DNA from: Bacillus aerolatus
GTDB taxonomy: Bacteria; Bacillota; Bacilli; Bacillales; Domibacillaceae
Assembly: GCF_009183655.1 (NCBI RefSeq)
Contig: NZ_WEIO01000001.1
Location: 62,001 to 126,000 of the forward strand
Direction of reading: 5' to 3'
Length of the DNA: 64,000 bases
Within the stretch, counting starts at the first letter, position 1, and every line of letters starts with the position of its first letter. The notes under the pieces are model-generated. The model was not told the DNA's origin. It was given only the letters and a program-made list of their open reading frames with translations, and did not search any database. Of the stretch, positions 1 to 7,719 are shown one piece after another. Made by a program: the position numbers and the translations under genes.

Positions 1-2
1 AG

Positions 3-29
3 CGCCTTGATGAAGAGGATGAAGAATAA
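3..29 (+). CDS. 3' end of an upstream gene (partial)
   Basis: Frame 3 reads RLDEEDEE and then stops at 27-29. An acidic tail followed at once by a terminator hairpin (40-72) fits the end of a real gene whose body lies outside the window. By position next to a CotS/YsxE-like gene and coxA it could be a LysM-type spore morphogen such as SafA or SpoVID, but eight residues cannot show that. Confidence 0.4.
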   Translation, partial: RLDEEDEE

Positions 30-990
30 CTTTAAGGCAGGAGACGGATTTTCACCGCGTCTCCTTTTTTTATTATCCGCTTCTTTGCAAGAGCACATTC
101 AATCTATCCTTCCGTTAAAAACAGAGAAATGGCTGATTACAACAAATAAAAACAAATGGTTTGTAAAAAGGTACGCCTCTTTGTCTCAATTAGAAAAACA
201 AATGAAGTTATGTGCCGCCCTTCTTGAAAGCGGGTTTACACAAGTGATTCCCTTTCATCCGGTTTCTCCAATCAAGCTCGAAAAGCAAATTTTTGCTGTT
301 ATGCCATTCGTGCAGCCGGCGAAAAAATCATTTACATTTCACACAACGGCCGAAAGGGAAGAAGCGCTTTGTCTGCTCGCTTCTTTTCATCATCGTACAG
401 AATTGTTTTCAACAGAACTTACCACTAGCTTCCCTCTATTTGACCAGCTAAGCTGCTGGCAAAATAGGTTGACTGCTTTCCAACTTGACCTTCCTGAGCT
501 TTCCCGTTATTTACCTTCTGCTATTTTAAGGCGCTGCGCGGAAATGGGTGAATGGTGTCTGGCTCAGCTTGCCAGCAGGCAGCTAAATGAAAGGAAACCG
601 GCTGTTATTCATGGAGATGTGGCCGCCCATAATTTTTTTCGAGCAGCGAATGGAAAGCTGTATTTAATTGATTTTGATTTAGCTGCCCGCGCTCCTGTCA
701 TATGCGATTACGTACAGTGGATCAACCGGGTTTTGCCGCTCGTTGGCTGGCACTTGGAAAAATTAAAGGAACATAGTGTGATTTCCACCTATACGCGTGA
801 GAAAGACTGGCTGCTTTATACGTTGTTTCCTGCAGATATCTTTCGTGAATGCAGGAGGATGATGCATTTGGGATCAGCAGAAAAAAAGCTGTTTTACAAA
901 CATGCGTATGAGCTCACAGTAAGTTCCTTCGCACAGCGAGAGTACTTCTTCAGAAAATGGAAAAAGGAATGGGAGAATCAAAAAGAATAA
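10..990 (+). CDS. CotS/YsxE-like spore protein with kinase fold
   Basis: The protein belongs to the aminoglycoside-phosphotransferase/choline-kinase-like fold. A Brenner-type motif HGDVAAHN lies near residue 200 and a DFD metal-binding motif about 20 residues later. Bacillus relatives of this kind (CotS, YsxE, YutH) are spore coat-associated proteins, and the neighbouring coxA-like gene supports a sporulation role; no substrate is known. The start is doubtful. The open frame begins at TTG 7 or ATG 10, but a terminator hairpin sits at 40-72, and similarity to the family seems to begin near residue 26. TTG at 85 is therefore a possible real start, although no good ribosome site precedes it. It could also be a metabolic phosphotransferase. 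Confidence 0.65.
   Translation: MKRMKNNFKAGDGFSPRLLFLLSASLQEHIQSILPLKTEKWLITTNKNKWFVKRYASLSQLEKQMKLCAALLESGFTQVIPFHPVSPIKLEKQIFAVMPFVQPAKKSFTFHTTAEREEALCLLASFHHRTELFSTELTTSFPLFDQLSCWQNRLTAFQLDLPELSRYLPSAILRRCAEMGEWCLAQLASRQLNERKPAVIHGDVAAHNFFRAANGKLYLIDFDLAARAPVICDYVQWINRVLPLVGWHLEKLKEHSVISTYTREKDWLLYTLFPADIFRECRRMMHLGSAEKKLFYKHAYELTVSSFAQREYFFRKWKKEWENQKE
40..72 (+). terminator. Rho-independent terminator of the upstream gene
   Basis: GGAGACG (40-46) pairs with CGTCTCC (58-64) and is followed by seven T. It ends the transcript of the gene that stops at 29. It also lies inside the extended reading frame of the next gene, which argues that the next gene starts further downstream. Confidence 0.7.
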
Positions 991-1056
991 GAAAGCCCCA
1001 CTACTGCAAACTAAGAAGGGCACTGACTGCCCGAATAAAGGTTCAGGGGTGGGATC

Positions 1057-1728
1057 ATGCAGAAAACGCTGAAAGCTTTTGCTGTATTGTCTTTAATGGC
1101 TGGCCTTGCTGCTTGCGGAACTGAAAAAGAAAGCGGCTATGGCGGCACTGCCAATCAGTATGAGCCACAAGGATATTACTCGGATGCCGGCCACGGAGAC
1201 GCCAATGACCGGCAAGATGGACCGCTGACAGAATGGTACGACCATTCCGTTGGAAAAGAACAAAAAGTTATACGAAAAGAAAAAGACCGTTATTTGCAAA
1301 AGGTTGATGACAATGGCCATCCGCAAAACCCATCGAAACCGCTTGCTAAAGAGGATCGCAGCTTCTTTGAACGTGATAATAAGCAGCCCTATAACAGCGA
1401 TGCAAATTATCACGGTCACCTAAGTGTTCAAAACGTCCAAGCGAAAAACTCTTATTACACAAACTACAATGGAAAACTGGCGGAAAAAGTAGTTAGAAAA
1501 GCAGAACAAGTAGAAGGTGTGCTAGACGCCCAGGCATATATTGGGAAAAAGGAAATAATCGTCGCTGTACAGATTTCTAAAAAGAGCGATGAGAAAGCAG
1601 TAAAAAGTGAAGTTAAGCAAACAGTAGCACGCTATGCGAAGGGTGCTGATGTCAAAGTAGCGAGTGATAGTGGTACCTTTAACTATATTCGTGTTCTGGA
1701 TAATGACTTGCGTGATGGAACCCATTGA
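1057..1728 (+). CDS. coxA: YhcN/YlaJ-family sporulation lipoprotein (CoxA-like)
   Basis: A signal peptide ends in the lipobox LAAC (Cys at residue 20), so the mature protein should be lipid-anchored. Residues about 25-130 are polar, rich in Tyr, Gly, Asn and Asp, and of low complexity. The C-terminal 90 residues form the YhcN/YlaJ domain. In B. subtilis CoxA (YrbB) is a spore-cortex-associated member encoded next to safA, close to bofC-ruvA, which matches this position. The ATG at 1057 has a purine-rich site (GGGGTGGGA) just upstream. A perfect 10-bp hairpin follows the stop. The exact paralogue assignment rests on position; the family call is firmer. Confidence 0.75.
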   Translation: MQKTLKAFAVLSLMAGLAACGTEKESGYGGTANQYEPQGYYSDAGHGDANDRQDGPLTEWYDHSVGKEQKVIRKEKDRYLQKVDDNGHPQNPSKPLAKEDRSFFERDNKQPYNSDANYHGHLSVQNVQAKNSYYTNYNGKLAEKVVRKAEQVEGVLDAQAYIGKKEIIVAVQISKKSDEKAVKSEVKQTVARYAKGADVKVASDSGTFNYIRVLDNDLRDGTH

Positions 1729-1767
1729 CTTAAACAACACCCGTTTCAGCAAAGAAAAATACAGATG

Positions 1768-1797
1768 AACAGGAGCCTGCGGGCTCCTGTTTGTTTA
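1768..1797 (+). terminator. Terminator after the coxA-like gene
   Basis: AACAGGAGCC (1768-1777) and GGCTCCTGTT (1782-1791) form a perfect 10-bp stem with a 4-nt loop. The T tract is interrupted (TGTTTA). The next reading frame starts on its 3' edge. Confidence 0.6.
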
Positions 1798-2216
1798 TGG
1801 AAATTGAAAAAGGCAGCAAACTTCCGAAACAGAGCCGTACAATGCTGGATACGGAAAGAGAAATAGATGCGGTCCGCAAAGATTTTCGGCTGCTGGATAA
1901 GCCGATGTACAAGGCGAATGTCGAAAATGAGTTGAGTTTTAATGAAGAGCAGCTCGCTATTGTGGAAGCGATCGAACTAGCGACGCAGCTACGTGCAAAA
2001 GCGCGAAAATACAAAGAATATGGCGCTTCAGCTAAAGAAGAGTATCCATATACTTATGGAGAAGCGGTTACGTTGATTAAAGTAGCGATGTTTGATCCGG
2101 AAGCTTATCGTTTGAAAGGGCTGGAACTGGAAAGACAGGCAAACAGGCTGTCTAATTTAATCAATGCGAAAAACTATTCGGTTGAATTGCCATTTGACAG
2201 TGAAAAGTACTTTTAA
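1797..2216 (+). CDS. Hypothetical protein, 139 aa, helical and charged
   Basis: I do not recognise this protein. It is soluble-looking, rich in Glu, Lys and Ala, with no signal peptide or membrane segment, and probably mostly helical (an EEQLAIVEAIELATQLRAKA-type stretch mid-protein). Possible starts are TTG 1791, ATG 1797 and ATG 1842. The first two lie at the foot of the preceding terminator hairpin with no separate ribosome site, so the gene may have lost its own 5' end or may start at 1842 (MLDTEREID). Codon use looks normal for the region. No neighbour suggests a function. Confidence 0.5.
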   Translation: MEIEKGSKLPKQSRTMLDTEREIDAVRKDFRLLDKPMYKANVENELSFNEEQLAIVEAIELATQLRAKARKYKEYGASAKEEYPYTYGEAVTLIKVAMFDPEAYRLKGLELERQANRLSNLINAKNYSVELPFDSEKYF

Positions 2217-2265
2217 TCCTTGAAGAGGTGAGACTCCTTTTCAAGGCATAGAAGGAGACACTCTT

Positions 2266-2443
2266 ATGTACAATGGTACCTTTGTTATGGCGAACGGACA
2301 AACCACTTATCCTATGACCCATTAAACGATTACCTGTTACTAATGACCAACTATGGCAATGAGAGGTCGATGACCGCTTTTTAGAATTTTATATTCCTTC
2401 TATGAACCCTCCGGTTAATAACCAGGGGATTTTTTTAGTTTAG
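2266..2443 (+). pseudogene. Decayed small gene with frameshift and stop
   Basis: A strong ribosome site (GAAGGAGA) precedes ATG 2266, which opens a frame reading MYNGTFVMANGQTTYPMTH before a stop at 2323. Shifting by one base after that point restores protein-like sequence (RLPVTNDQLWQ), interrupted by TGA 2360 and then continuing in the same frame (EVDDRFLEFYIPSMNPPV...) to TAG 2441. This looks like one gene of about 58 codons broken by one frameshift and one nonsense change. I do not recognise the family. The rest of 2217-2631 holds nothing else I can identify. Confidence 0.45.
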
Positions 2444-2631
2444 CTGTACAGCTGAGTGCAAAACGATCAATTATAGCAAATAATATTAAGGAGTTGTAAG
2501 CTGCCAGCATCTTTTTTTAGTGTCTGCATTCCCCTTCAACTCACTTAATAAGGTGTTTCTGAATTAGACGGTTTCCCGTAGGCTGCTTCTGCATATGTAT
2601 AGTGGTATGACTAAAGTTTGAGGAGGTTCCA

Positions 2632-4044
2632 ATGATTATACATGTGATACGAAGAGGAGAGACGCTCAGCCAATTGGCCCGGCAGTATGGGGTAAGTGCG
2701 TCACAAATAGCAGCGGCTAACGAATTGCCTGACCGCAATCGGCTTGTGATCGGCCAGGCGCTTATTATACCTGTTTTAGCCAGGCGGCACACCGTTCGCT
2801 CAGGAGAAACGCTTCGGCGAATTGCCCAAATGTATGGGGTGACAGTGAGCGACATTGTACAGGCGAATCAAATAAGTGATCCAGAAAGAATTAATCCAGG
2901 AGCAGTCTTATACATTCCAGCCCGAAAGCACACGGTTCAAGAAGGAGAGACATTATGGCAAATTGCTGAGCACTATGGTGCAGAGGTGCAAGAATTGATG
3001 AGATTAAATAACATTCAAAATCCGTCCGCCATTTATCCCGGGCTCGTCCTGCAACTTCCACTTGAAAGACCGGTTATTGATGTGAATGCATATACGATTG
3101 AAATGGGGGAAGAAGGGGCCCGGCAAGTCCGCGAAATCGGAGATTATTTAACGTATGTCTCTCCATTTGCCTACATTATGAAAGCAGACGGCGGACTCGA
3201 ATCAATCAATGACGCTGCTACGATTCAAGCGGCTCGGGCCGAACAGGTCATTCCGATGATGTCGATTACGAATTTCACTTCGAGAGATCCGGGATCCCGC
3301 CTCGCCCAGACAATTTTAGGAAGCAGAGAACTGCAAGAAAGGCTTTTAACGAATGTAATCCGCATTATGAAAAACAAAGGATACCAAGGATTAAATGTCG
3401 ATTTTGAAAATGTGTTTCCGGCTGACCGCGAGCGGTACAATCAGTTTTTGCAGCGGGCAGTGGACCGTCTTCATCCAGAAGGTTTCTTTGTTTCTACCGC
3501 ACTTGCTCCTAAAACAAGAGCCGATCAACCAGGGCTCTTGTATGAAGCGCATGATTACGAGGCGCATGGCCGGATTGTCGATTTTGTCGTGTTAATGACG
3601 TATGAGTGGGGCTACAGGTTAGGTCCTCCACAAGCGATTTCCCCGCTTAATCAAATTAGGCGCGTTCTTGATTATGCCGTTTCGGTTATTCCGAGAAACA
3701 AAATCTTTTTTGGTTTCCAGCTGTATGCCCGCGACTGGCTTCTTCCGCATAGGCAGGGCCAGGAAGCACAAACCTTCGATATGCAGGAAGCCGTCCGTCG
3801 GGCGACGAAATACGGCGCCGCCATTCAGTATAATACTGCCGCGCAGTCACCATTTTACCGATATACAGATGAAAGAGGGCGCACGCATGAAGTGTGGTTT
3901 GAAGACGCCCGCAGCGCCCAGGCGAAATTTGATATTGTAAAAGAATACGGCCTCCGCGGTATTAGCTACTGGGTGCTCGGCTATCCATTTCCGCAAAACT
4001 GGCGGCTGTTGCAGGACAATTTCAGAATACGCAAAATAGGATAA
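2632..4044 (+). CDS. Three-LysM GH18 protein, spore cortex N-acetylglucosaminidase-like (SleL/YaaH type)
   Basis: Three LysM repeats (about residues 2-46, 52-98 and 99-145) precede a glycoside hydrolase family 18 domain from about 150 to the C-terminus. The core motif NVDFEN carries the catalytic acid at about Glu259. There is no signal peptide, as is usual for mother-cell proteins that bind the spore by LysM domains. SleL/YaaH of Bacillus is an epimerase-independent N-acetylglucosaminidase acting on muramic-lactam cortex fragments during germination; it has two LysM modules, so the third is a difference. The start ATG has the site GAGGAGGT. A hairpin terminator follows at 4121-4156. Its place beside coat and cortex genes supports the call; the precise enzyme activity is inferred. 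Confidence 0.85.
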   Translation: MIIHVIRRGETLSQLARQYGVSASQIAAANELPDRNRLVIGQALIIPVLARRHTVRSGETLRRIAQMYGVTVSDIVQANQISDPERINPGAVLYIPARKHTVQEGETLWQIAEHYGAEVQELMRLNNIQNPSAIYPGLVLQLPLERPVIDVNAYTIEMGEEGARQVREIGDYLTYVSPFAYIMKADGGLESINDAATIQAARAEQVIPMMSITNFTSRDPGSRLAQTILGSRELQERLLTNVIRIMKNKGYQGLNVDFENVFPADRERYNQFLQRAVDRLHPEGFFVSTALAPKTRADQPGLLYEAHDYEAHGRIVDFVVLMTYEWGYRLGPPQAISPLNQIRRVLDYAVSVIPRNKIFFGFQLYARDWLLPHRQGQEAQTFDMQEAVRRATKYGAAIQYNTAAQSPFYRYTDERGRTHEVWFEDARSAQAKFDIVKEYGLRGISYWVLGYPFPQNWRLLQDNFRIRKIG

Positions 4045-4120
4045 ATGATGAGAAACAAGAGCAGGGTGACTTGAATGTTAGTCATTTCGATCATGTAGAA
4101 ATAAAATAGTCCCTTATTCG

Positions 4121-4156
4121 GAGTGTTAAATGGCAACTTATTTAACACTCTTTTTT
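4121..4156 (+). terminator. Terminator after the LysM-GH18 gene
   Basis: GAGTGTTAAAT (4121-4131) pairs with ATTTAACACTC (4140-4150), followed by six T. The rest of 4045-4336 shows no gene; a convincing Zur operator was looked for there and not found. Confidence 0.8.
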
Positions 4157-4336
4157 GGATCTATAAATCATTTTCATGATAAAGCATTCAAGGGGAAATC
4201 ATTTTAGAAGTATGTTATCAAACAGTACCGAACACTCTTTTTAAATTAATTGAGCGAATTTGATTTTCAGTTCTATTTTCCTTCAAACGCATATACATAA
4301 GTTAGAAAGAAAAATGATAAGGAAATGGGGGAGTGT

Positions 4337-5338
4337 ATGAATCGTTGGGCTCAGACAAGTTTATTGGATTTTACGGGATTGCTGGCGGCAGCTGTAGTGG
4401 TTTATTTCTCTTTGTTTGGCGGCTGGGTAATGAAGCAGGATTTTATTAGTCAAATTCCAGCCTCACTCTTGCAGCTAAACACCATCTTTTTGAGTATTTT
4501 AATTGAAGCCGTGCCGTTTGTCTTAATAGGTGTACTTATTGCAGGGTTTATTCAAATCTTTGTAACCGAAGAACATATTGAGAAGTGGATTCCCCAAAAT
4601 AAGTTTTTAGCCGTGACGATGAGTTGTGTGGTAGGTGCTTGTTTTCCGGCTTGTGAATGTGGGATTGTGCCGATTGTCAGGCGGCTCGTTGCTAAGGGAG
4701 TGCCTATATACGCGGGCGTCGGCTTTCTTTTAACCGGGCCGCTGATCAATCCGATTGTCATCTTTTCTACGTACATGGCTTTCGGAAATGATCTGAAAAT
4801 AGCAGGCATGCGAATGGCTGTTGGCTTTATTGCCGCGATGATTATTTCTTTATTTGTGAGCCTGCTTTTTAACGGGAATCAGTTGAAAGAGGCTCATCAT
4901 CATGAAGCGGCGATTCAGACGAAAAACAGAAAGATACCTTTTTCCATTCGATTTTGGGACATGCTGAAACATTCCATTGATGAGTTTTTTGATATGGGAA
5001 AATATTTAATTTTAGGAGCGTTTTTTGCTGCGTTTGTTCAAACGTACGTCTCGGCACAAGCGCTGCTGCAAGTCGGCGAAGGATGGATCTCTTCCACATT
5101 AGTCATGATGGGACTGGCCTTCATCTTATCGCTTTGTTCTGAAGCTGATGCGTTTATTGGCGCCTCCTTCCGAAATATATTTCCCGCAACTTCAATTTTG
5201 GCTTTTTTAGTATATGGTCCGATGATCGATTTGAAAAATACGTTTATGCTTTTAAGTGTATTTAAGATGAAATTTGTCCTCCAGTTAATTGCGTTAATTA
5301 CGATCATCGTTTTTATCTGTATCAGCTTTTTAAACTGA
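4337..5338 (+). CDS. ycgR: YcgR-like permease (UPF0718)
   Basis: A polytopic membrane protein with about eight hydrophobic segments in two clusters separated by a cytoplasmic His-rich stretch (EAHHHEAA, about residue 185). The conserved cysteine motif CFPACECG lies near residue 103 in an intramembrane loop, as in UPF0718/ArsP-type permeases. ATG 4337 is preferred over ATG 4325 because GGGGGAG lies at the right distance. It is followed 22 bp later by its usual partner, the YcgQ-like gene. The next genes carry Zur-like sites and encode zinc-starvation proteins, so a role in metal or metal-complex transport is inferred. The substrate is unknown. Confidence 0.8.
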   Translation: MNRWAQTSLLDFTGLLAAAVVVYFSLFGGWVMKQDFISQIPASLLQLNTIFLSILIEAVPFVLIGVLIAGFIQIFVTEEHIEKWIPQNKFLAVTMSCVVGACFPACECGIVPIVRRLVAKGVPIYAGVGFLLTGPLINPIVIFSTYMAFGNDLKIAGMRMAVGFIAAMIISLFVSLLFNGNQLKEAHHHEAAIQTKNRKIPFSIRFWDMLKHSIDEFFDMGKYLILGAFFAAFVQTYVSAQALLQVGEGWISSTLVMMGLAFILSLCSEADAFIGASFRNIFPATSILAFLVYGPMIDLKNTFMLLSVFKMKFVLQLIALITIIVFICISFLN

Positions 5339-5360
5339 TTGTAAAAAGGAGGATTAAAAG

Positions 5361-6302
5361 ATGCAGTTTCACTTTCAACAAGCCTTGCGGGCAGTCACAT
5401 TATTTGCTTTTTTTCTTTTTCTTATCAAACTTCATCTTGGAGAAGAAATCACAAAATACGTCAATCCAAAATATGTTTTGTTTAGTCAAACGGCGGCTGT
5501 TCTGTTCCTCTGTTTATTCTATGTACAAATTCAGCGGATTTGGGGGAAGAGGCATATACATGATCATGATTGCCATCATGGATGCAGTCATGACCACGGC
5601 GAGTCCGCCTCTCCTGTTAAAAAAATGATTTCCTATTCGATTTTAATTTTTCCATTAGTCACTGGCTTTTTTTTACCTGCTAAAACACTGGATGCTTCCA
5701 TTGCTGCTAAAAAAGGGACATTACTGACTAAGCCGGTTAAGGCTCAAGAACAGATAGAGAACGAATCGGAGTTGAGTCACCTAGATGAATCAGCAGCTGA
5801 AGTAGAACCAAATCTTTCTCTCTATGAAAATGGAGAAGATGGTTTTGACGATCAAGTCCCGTTACCAAATCCAAATGAAATGGCGGACGAGGAGTATAAA
5901 GAAAAAATGAAGCAGCTGGACAATTCAACGATGATCGATATGAAGGATAATGTGTTTGAGCCATACTACGGAGAGATTAATGCAGAGCCTCACAAGTATA
6001 TAGGCAGAACACTGAAGCTGAAAGGCTTTGTATACAGAGAAGAAGATTTTCAACCGAATCAGTTCGTACTGGCCCGATTTTTAATCACTCACTGTGTTGC
6101 AGATGCGAATGTTATCGGTTTTTTAACGGAGTTTGATAAGGCTCATACAGTGAAGGAGAATGCATGGCTCGAAATAGAAGGAACCTTTCATACGACAACA
6201 TATAATAATGCAGAAGTGCCGGTGCTGAAAATAGTCTCTTGGAAAGAGATCTCGGAACCAGCCGAGCCTTATGTGTATCCGGTGTTTACGAGAATAAAGT
6301 AA
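5361..6302 (+). CDS. ycgQ: YcgQ-like membrane protein (TIGR03943 family)
   Basis: Two or three N-terminal membrane segments (residues about 10-30, 35-55 and 90-110) surround a His/Cys-rich stretch at about 68-80 (HDHDCHHGCSHDHG) that looks metal-binding. A long acidic linker follows, and the C-terminal 120 residues form an OB-like domain typical of TIGR03943 proteins. These are encoded beside UPF0718 permeases in B. subtilis (ycgR-ycgQ) and elsewhere, so the two probably work as one membrane complex. The site AAAAGGAGG precedes the start. Function is not established; zinc or zinc-chelate handling is inferred from the neighbours. Confidence 0.8.
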   Translation: MQFHFQQALRAVTLFAFFLFLIKLHLGEEITKYVNPKYVLFSQTAAVLFLCLFYVQIQRIWGKRHIHDHDCHHGCSHDHGESASPVKKMISYSILIFPLVTGFFLPAKTLDASIAAKKGTLLTKPVKAQEQIENESELSHLDESAAEVEPNLSLYENGEDGFDDQVPLPNPNEMADEEYKEKMKQLDNSTMIDMKDNVFEPYYGEINAEPHKYIGRTLKLKGFVYREEDFQPNQFVLARFLITHCVADANVIGFLTEFDKAHTVKENAWLEIEGTFHTTTYNNAEVPVLKIVSWKEISEPAEPYVYPVFTRIK

Positions 6303-6358
6303 CAAGGGAAAAAGAGGATAATGGATCAATTTTTCAGTGTTTTGGAAAAAACGCTTGC

Positions 6359-6380
6359 AAATAGGAATGGTTACGTTTTA
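6359..6380 (+). promoter_or_regulatory. Zur-like operator, distal
   Basis: The site reads AAATAGGAAT-G-GTTACGTTTTA. Compared with the B. subtilis Zur consensus (AAATCGTAAT-N-ATTACGATTT) it differs at four positions. It lies about 115 bp upstream of the FAD-protein start and downstream of the ycgQ stop. Confidence 0.55.
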
Positions 6381-6448
6381 AAATGATTGAGTACATTAAA
6401 AAATTGGAAGGCGAGAACACGGAGGAACCTCATTATTTTTTTATCTTT

Positions 6449-6471
6449 TAAATCGTAATGATTTTGATTTA
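6449..6471 (+). promoter_or_regulatory. Zur-like operator, proximal
   Basis: The left half TAAATCGTAAT matches the B. subtilis Zur consensus exactly and the right half ATTTTGATTTA differs at two positions. The 9-1-9 layout is kept. It ends just before the ribosome site of the FAD-protein gene, so bound Zur would block transcription at high zinc. Confidence 0.8.
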
Positions 6472-6494
6472 AGGAGAAAGGAGGTGTCTTTTTC

Positions 6495-7673
6495 TTGGTT
6501 GATTGGATGATCATTGGCGGAGGGATACAAGGCTGTACTGTTGCTTCATTCTTGTTAAAGAGCCGAAAAACAACAACAGAACGATTACGTATTATTGACC
6601 CAGGTTCTAAACCATTAACTAATTGGAAAAGAATGACGAGCTTAATTGAAATGCCGTTTCTTCGATCACCGTTTGTTCACCATATAGACGTTGCGCCATT
6701 TAGTCTTCAAAACTTTGCAAAGAAGAGTTTTTCTCGAAATCATTTTTACGGAGATTACAAGCGGCCTTCGCTTGAACTATTCAATGCTCATTGTGATGAA
6801 ACGCTAGAGGAGGCAGGGGTTGAGAAATGCTGGCTTCAAGGGCGGGTAAAGAAGGTTGAGAGAGATGGAAACCATTGGGCTGTTCAAACAGAAGATGGGT
6901 CTGTACTGAAAAGTAAATATGTTGTTATCGCAATCGGCGTAACAGAACAGCCGGTTTGGCCGGAGTGGGCGAAACATGTGAAGACGATAAACCCTTCTCG
7001 GATTTTTCATATTTTTGATCAAGAGGTCCAGACAGTTGAAGAATTCTCACCTCCTTTTCTAATCATTGGCGGCGGGATCACAGCGGCACATTTGGCTATT
7101 AAGTTAGGAAGGCAATTTCCGGGTCAAGTTACACTCTTAACACGCCATCCGTTTCGTCTTCATGATTTCGATAGCGACCCCGGCTGGCTTGGACAAAAAT
7201 ATTTACGTTCGTTCCACCAAATCAGCTGTTTTGGTGAGCGAAGAAAAAAGATCAGGCAGGCAAGGCATAAGGGGTCGATGCCAAGAGACGTGTATCGTAC
7301 ATTGCGTGCCCTTGAAAAGAAGCAAAGCTTGGCTATTATCGAAGGTGAAATCGATGCTGAATCTATCATTAGGGACAGCCAGCATATTAACGTTTGTCTT
7401 AGCCATTCAAAAGAGTGGATAAAGGCAGGGAGTATAGTACTGGCAAATGGGTTTGATCCTTCTTTGCCAGGAGGGGATTGGCTTGAATCTCTCATTCGGC
7501 AAGAACACTTGATGTGTGCTGATTGCGGCTACCCGATTGTTTCCAAAACATTAGAGTGGTGTCCTCATTTATTTGTGGCAGGCGCTCTTGCTGAACTGGA
7601 AGTAGGACCTGCAGCCAGAAATGTTTCGGGAGCGAGGATGGCGGCGGAAAGAATTGTAACGAGTGTGCAATAA
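6495..7673 (+). CDS. FAD/NAD(P)-binding oxidoreductase of the zinc-starvation island
   Basis: Two Rossmann motifs are visible: IIGGGIQGC at residues 6-14 (FAD) and IIGGGITAAHLA near 190 (NAD(P)). ATG-type motifs (VVIAIGVTEQP and a C-terminal VAGALAELEVGPAARN) fit a two-dinucleotide-binding flavoprotein related to lysine/ornithine N-monooxygenases and COG4529-like proteins. The start is TTG 6495 with AGGAGG upstream; ATG 6507 is an alternative. Two Zur-like sites precede it, and a third lies just after its stop in front of the GTPase gene. The reaction is unknown. Possible roles are in a zinc-free replacement pathway or in making or recycling a metal chelator; neither is shown by the sequence. 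Confidence 0.75.
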   Translation: MVDWMIIGGGIQGCTVASFLLKSRKTTTERLRIIDPGSKPLTNWKRMTSLIEMPFLRSPFVHHIDVAPFSLQNFAKKSFSRNHFYGDYKRPSLELFNAHCDETLEEAGVEKCWLQGRVKKVERDGNHWAVQTEDGSVLKSKYVVIAIGVTEQPVWPEWAKHVKTINPSRIFHIFDQEVQTVEEFSPPFLIIGGGITAAHLAIKLGRQFPGQVTLLTRHPFRLHDFDSDPGWLGQKYLRSFHQISCFGERRKKIRQARHKGSMPRDVYRTLRALEKKQSLAIIEGEIDAESIIRDSQHINVCLSHSKEWIKAGSIVLANGFDPSLPGGDWLESLIRQEHLMCADCGYPIVSKTLEWCPHLFVAGALAELEVGPAARNVSGARMAAERIVTSVQ

Positions 7674-7694
7674 TAACCGCAATGATATCGGTTA
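7674..7694 (+). promoter_or_regulatory. Zur-like operator before zagA
   Basis: TAACCGCAAT-G-ATATCGGTTA is a 21-bp inverted repeat with the 9-1-9 Zur layout and TAACCG ends. It departs from AAATCG in the half sites, so it is weaker than 6449-6471. It sits immediately after the FAD-protein stop and 25 bp before the zagA start. Confidence 0.6.
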
Positions 7695-7719
7695 TCAAAT
7701 TTAAGGGAGAGAACATGAA

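Noticed and set aside
4200-4336. A Zur operator before the YcgR-like gene
   Set aside because: The segment around AAATCATTTT matches only the left part of the consensus; no inverted repeat with 9-1-9 layout is present.
7162-7495. Frames on both strands inside the FAD-protein gene
   Set aside because: All overlap a well-supported coding sequence and show no family features.
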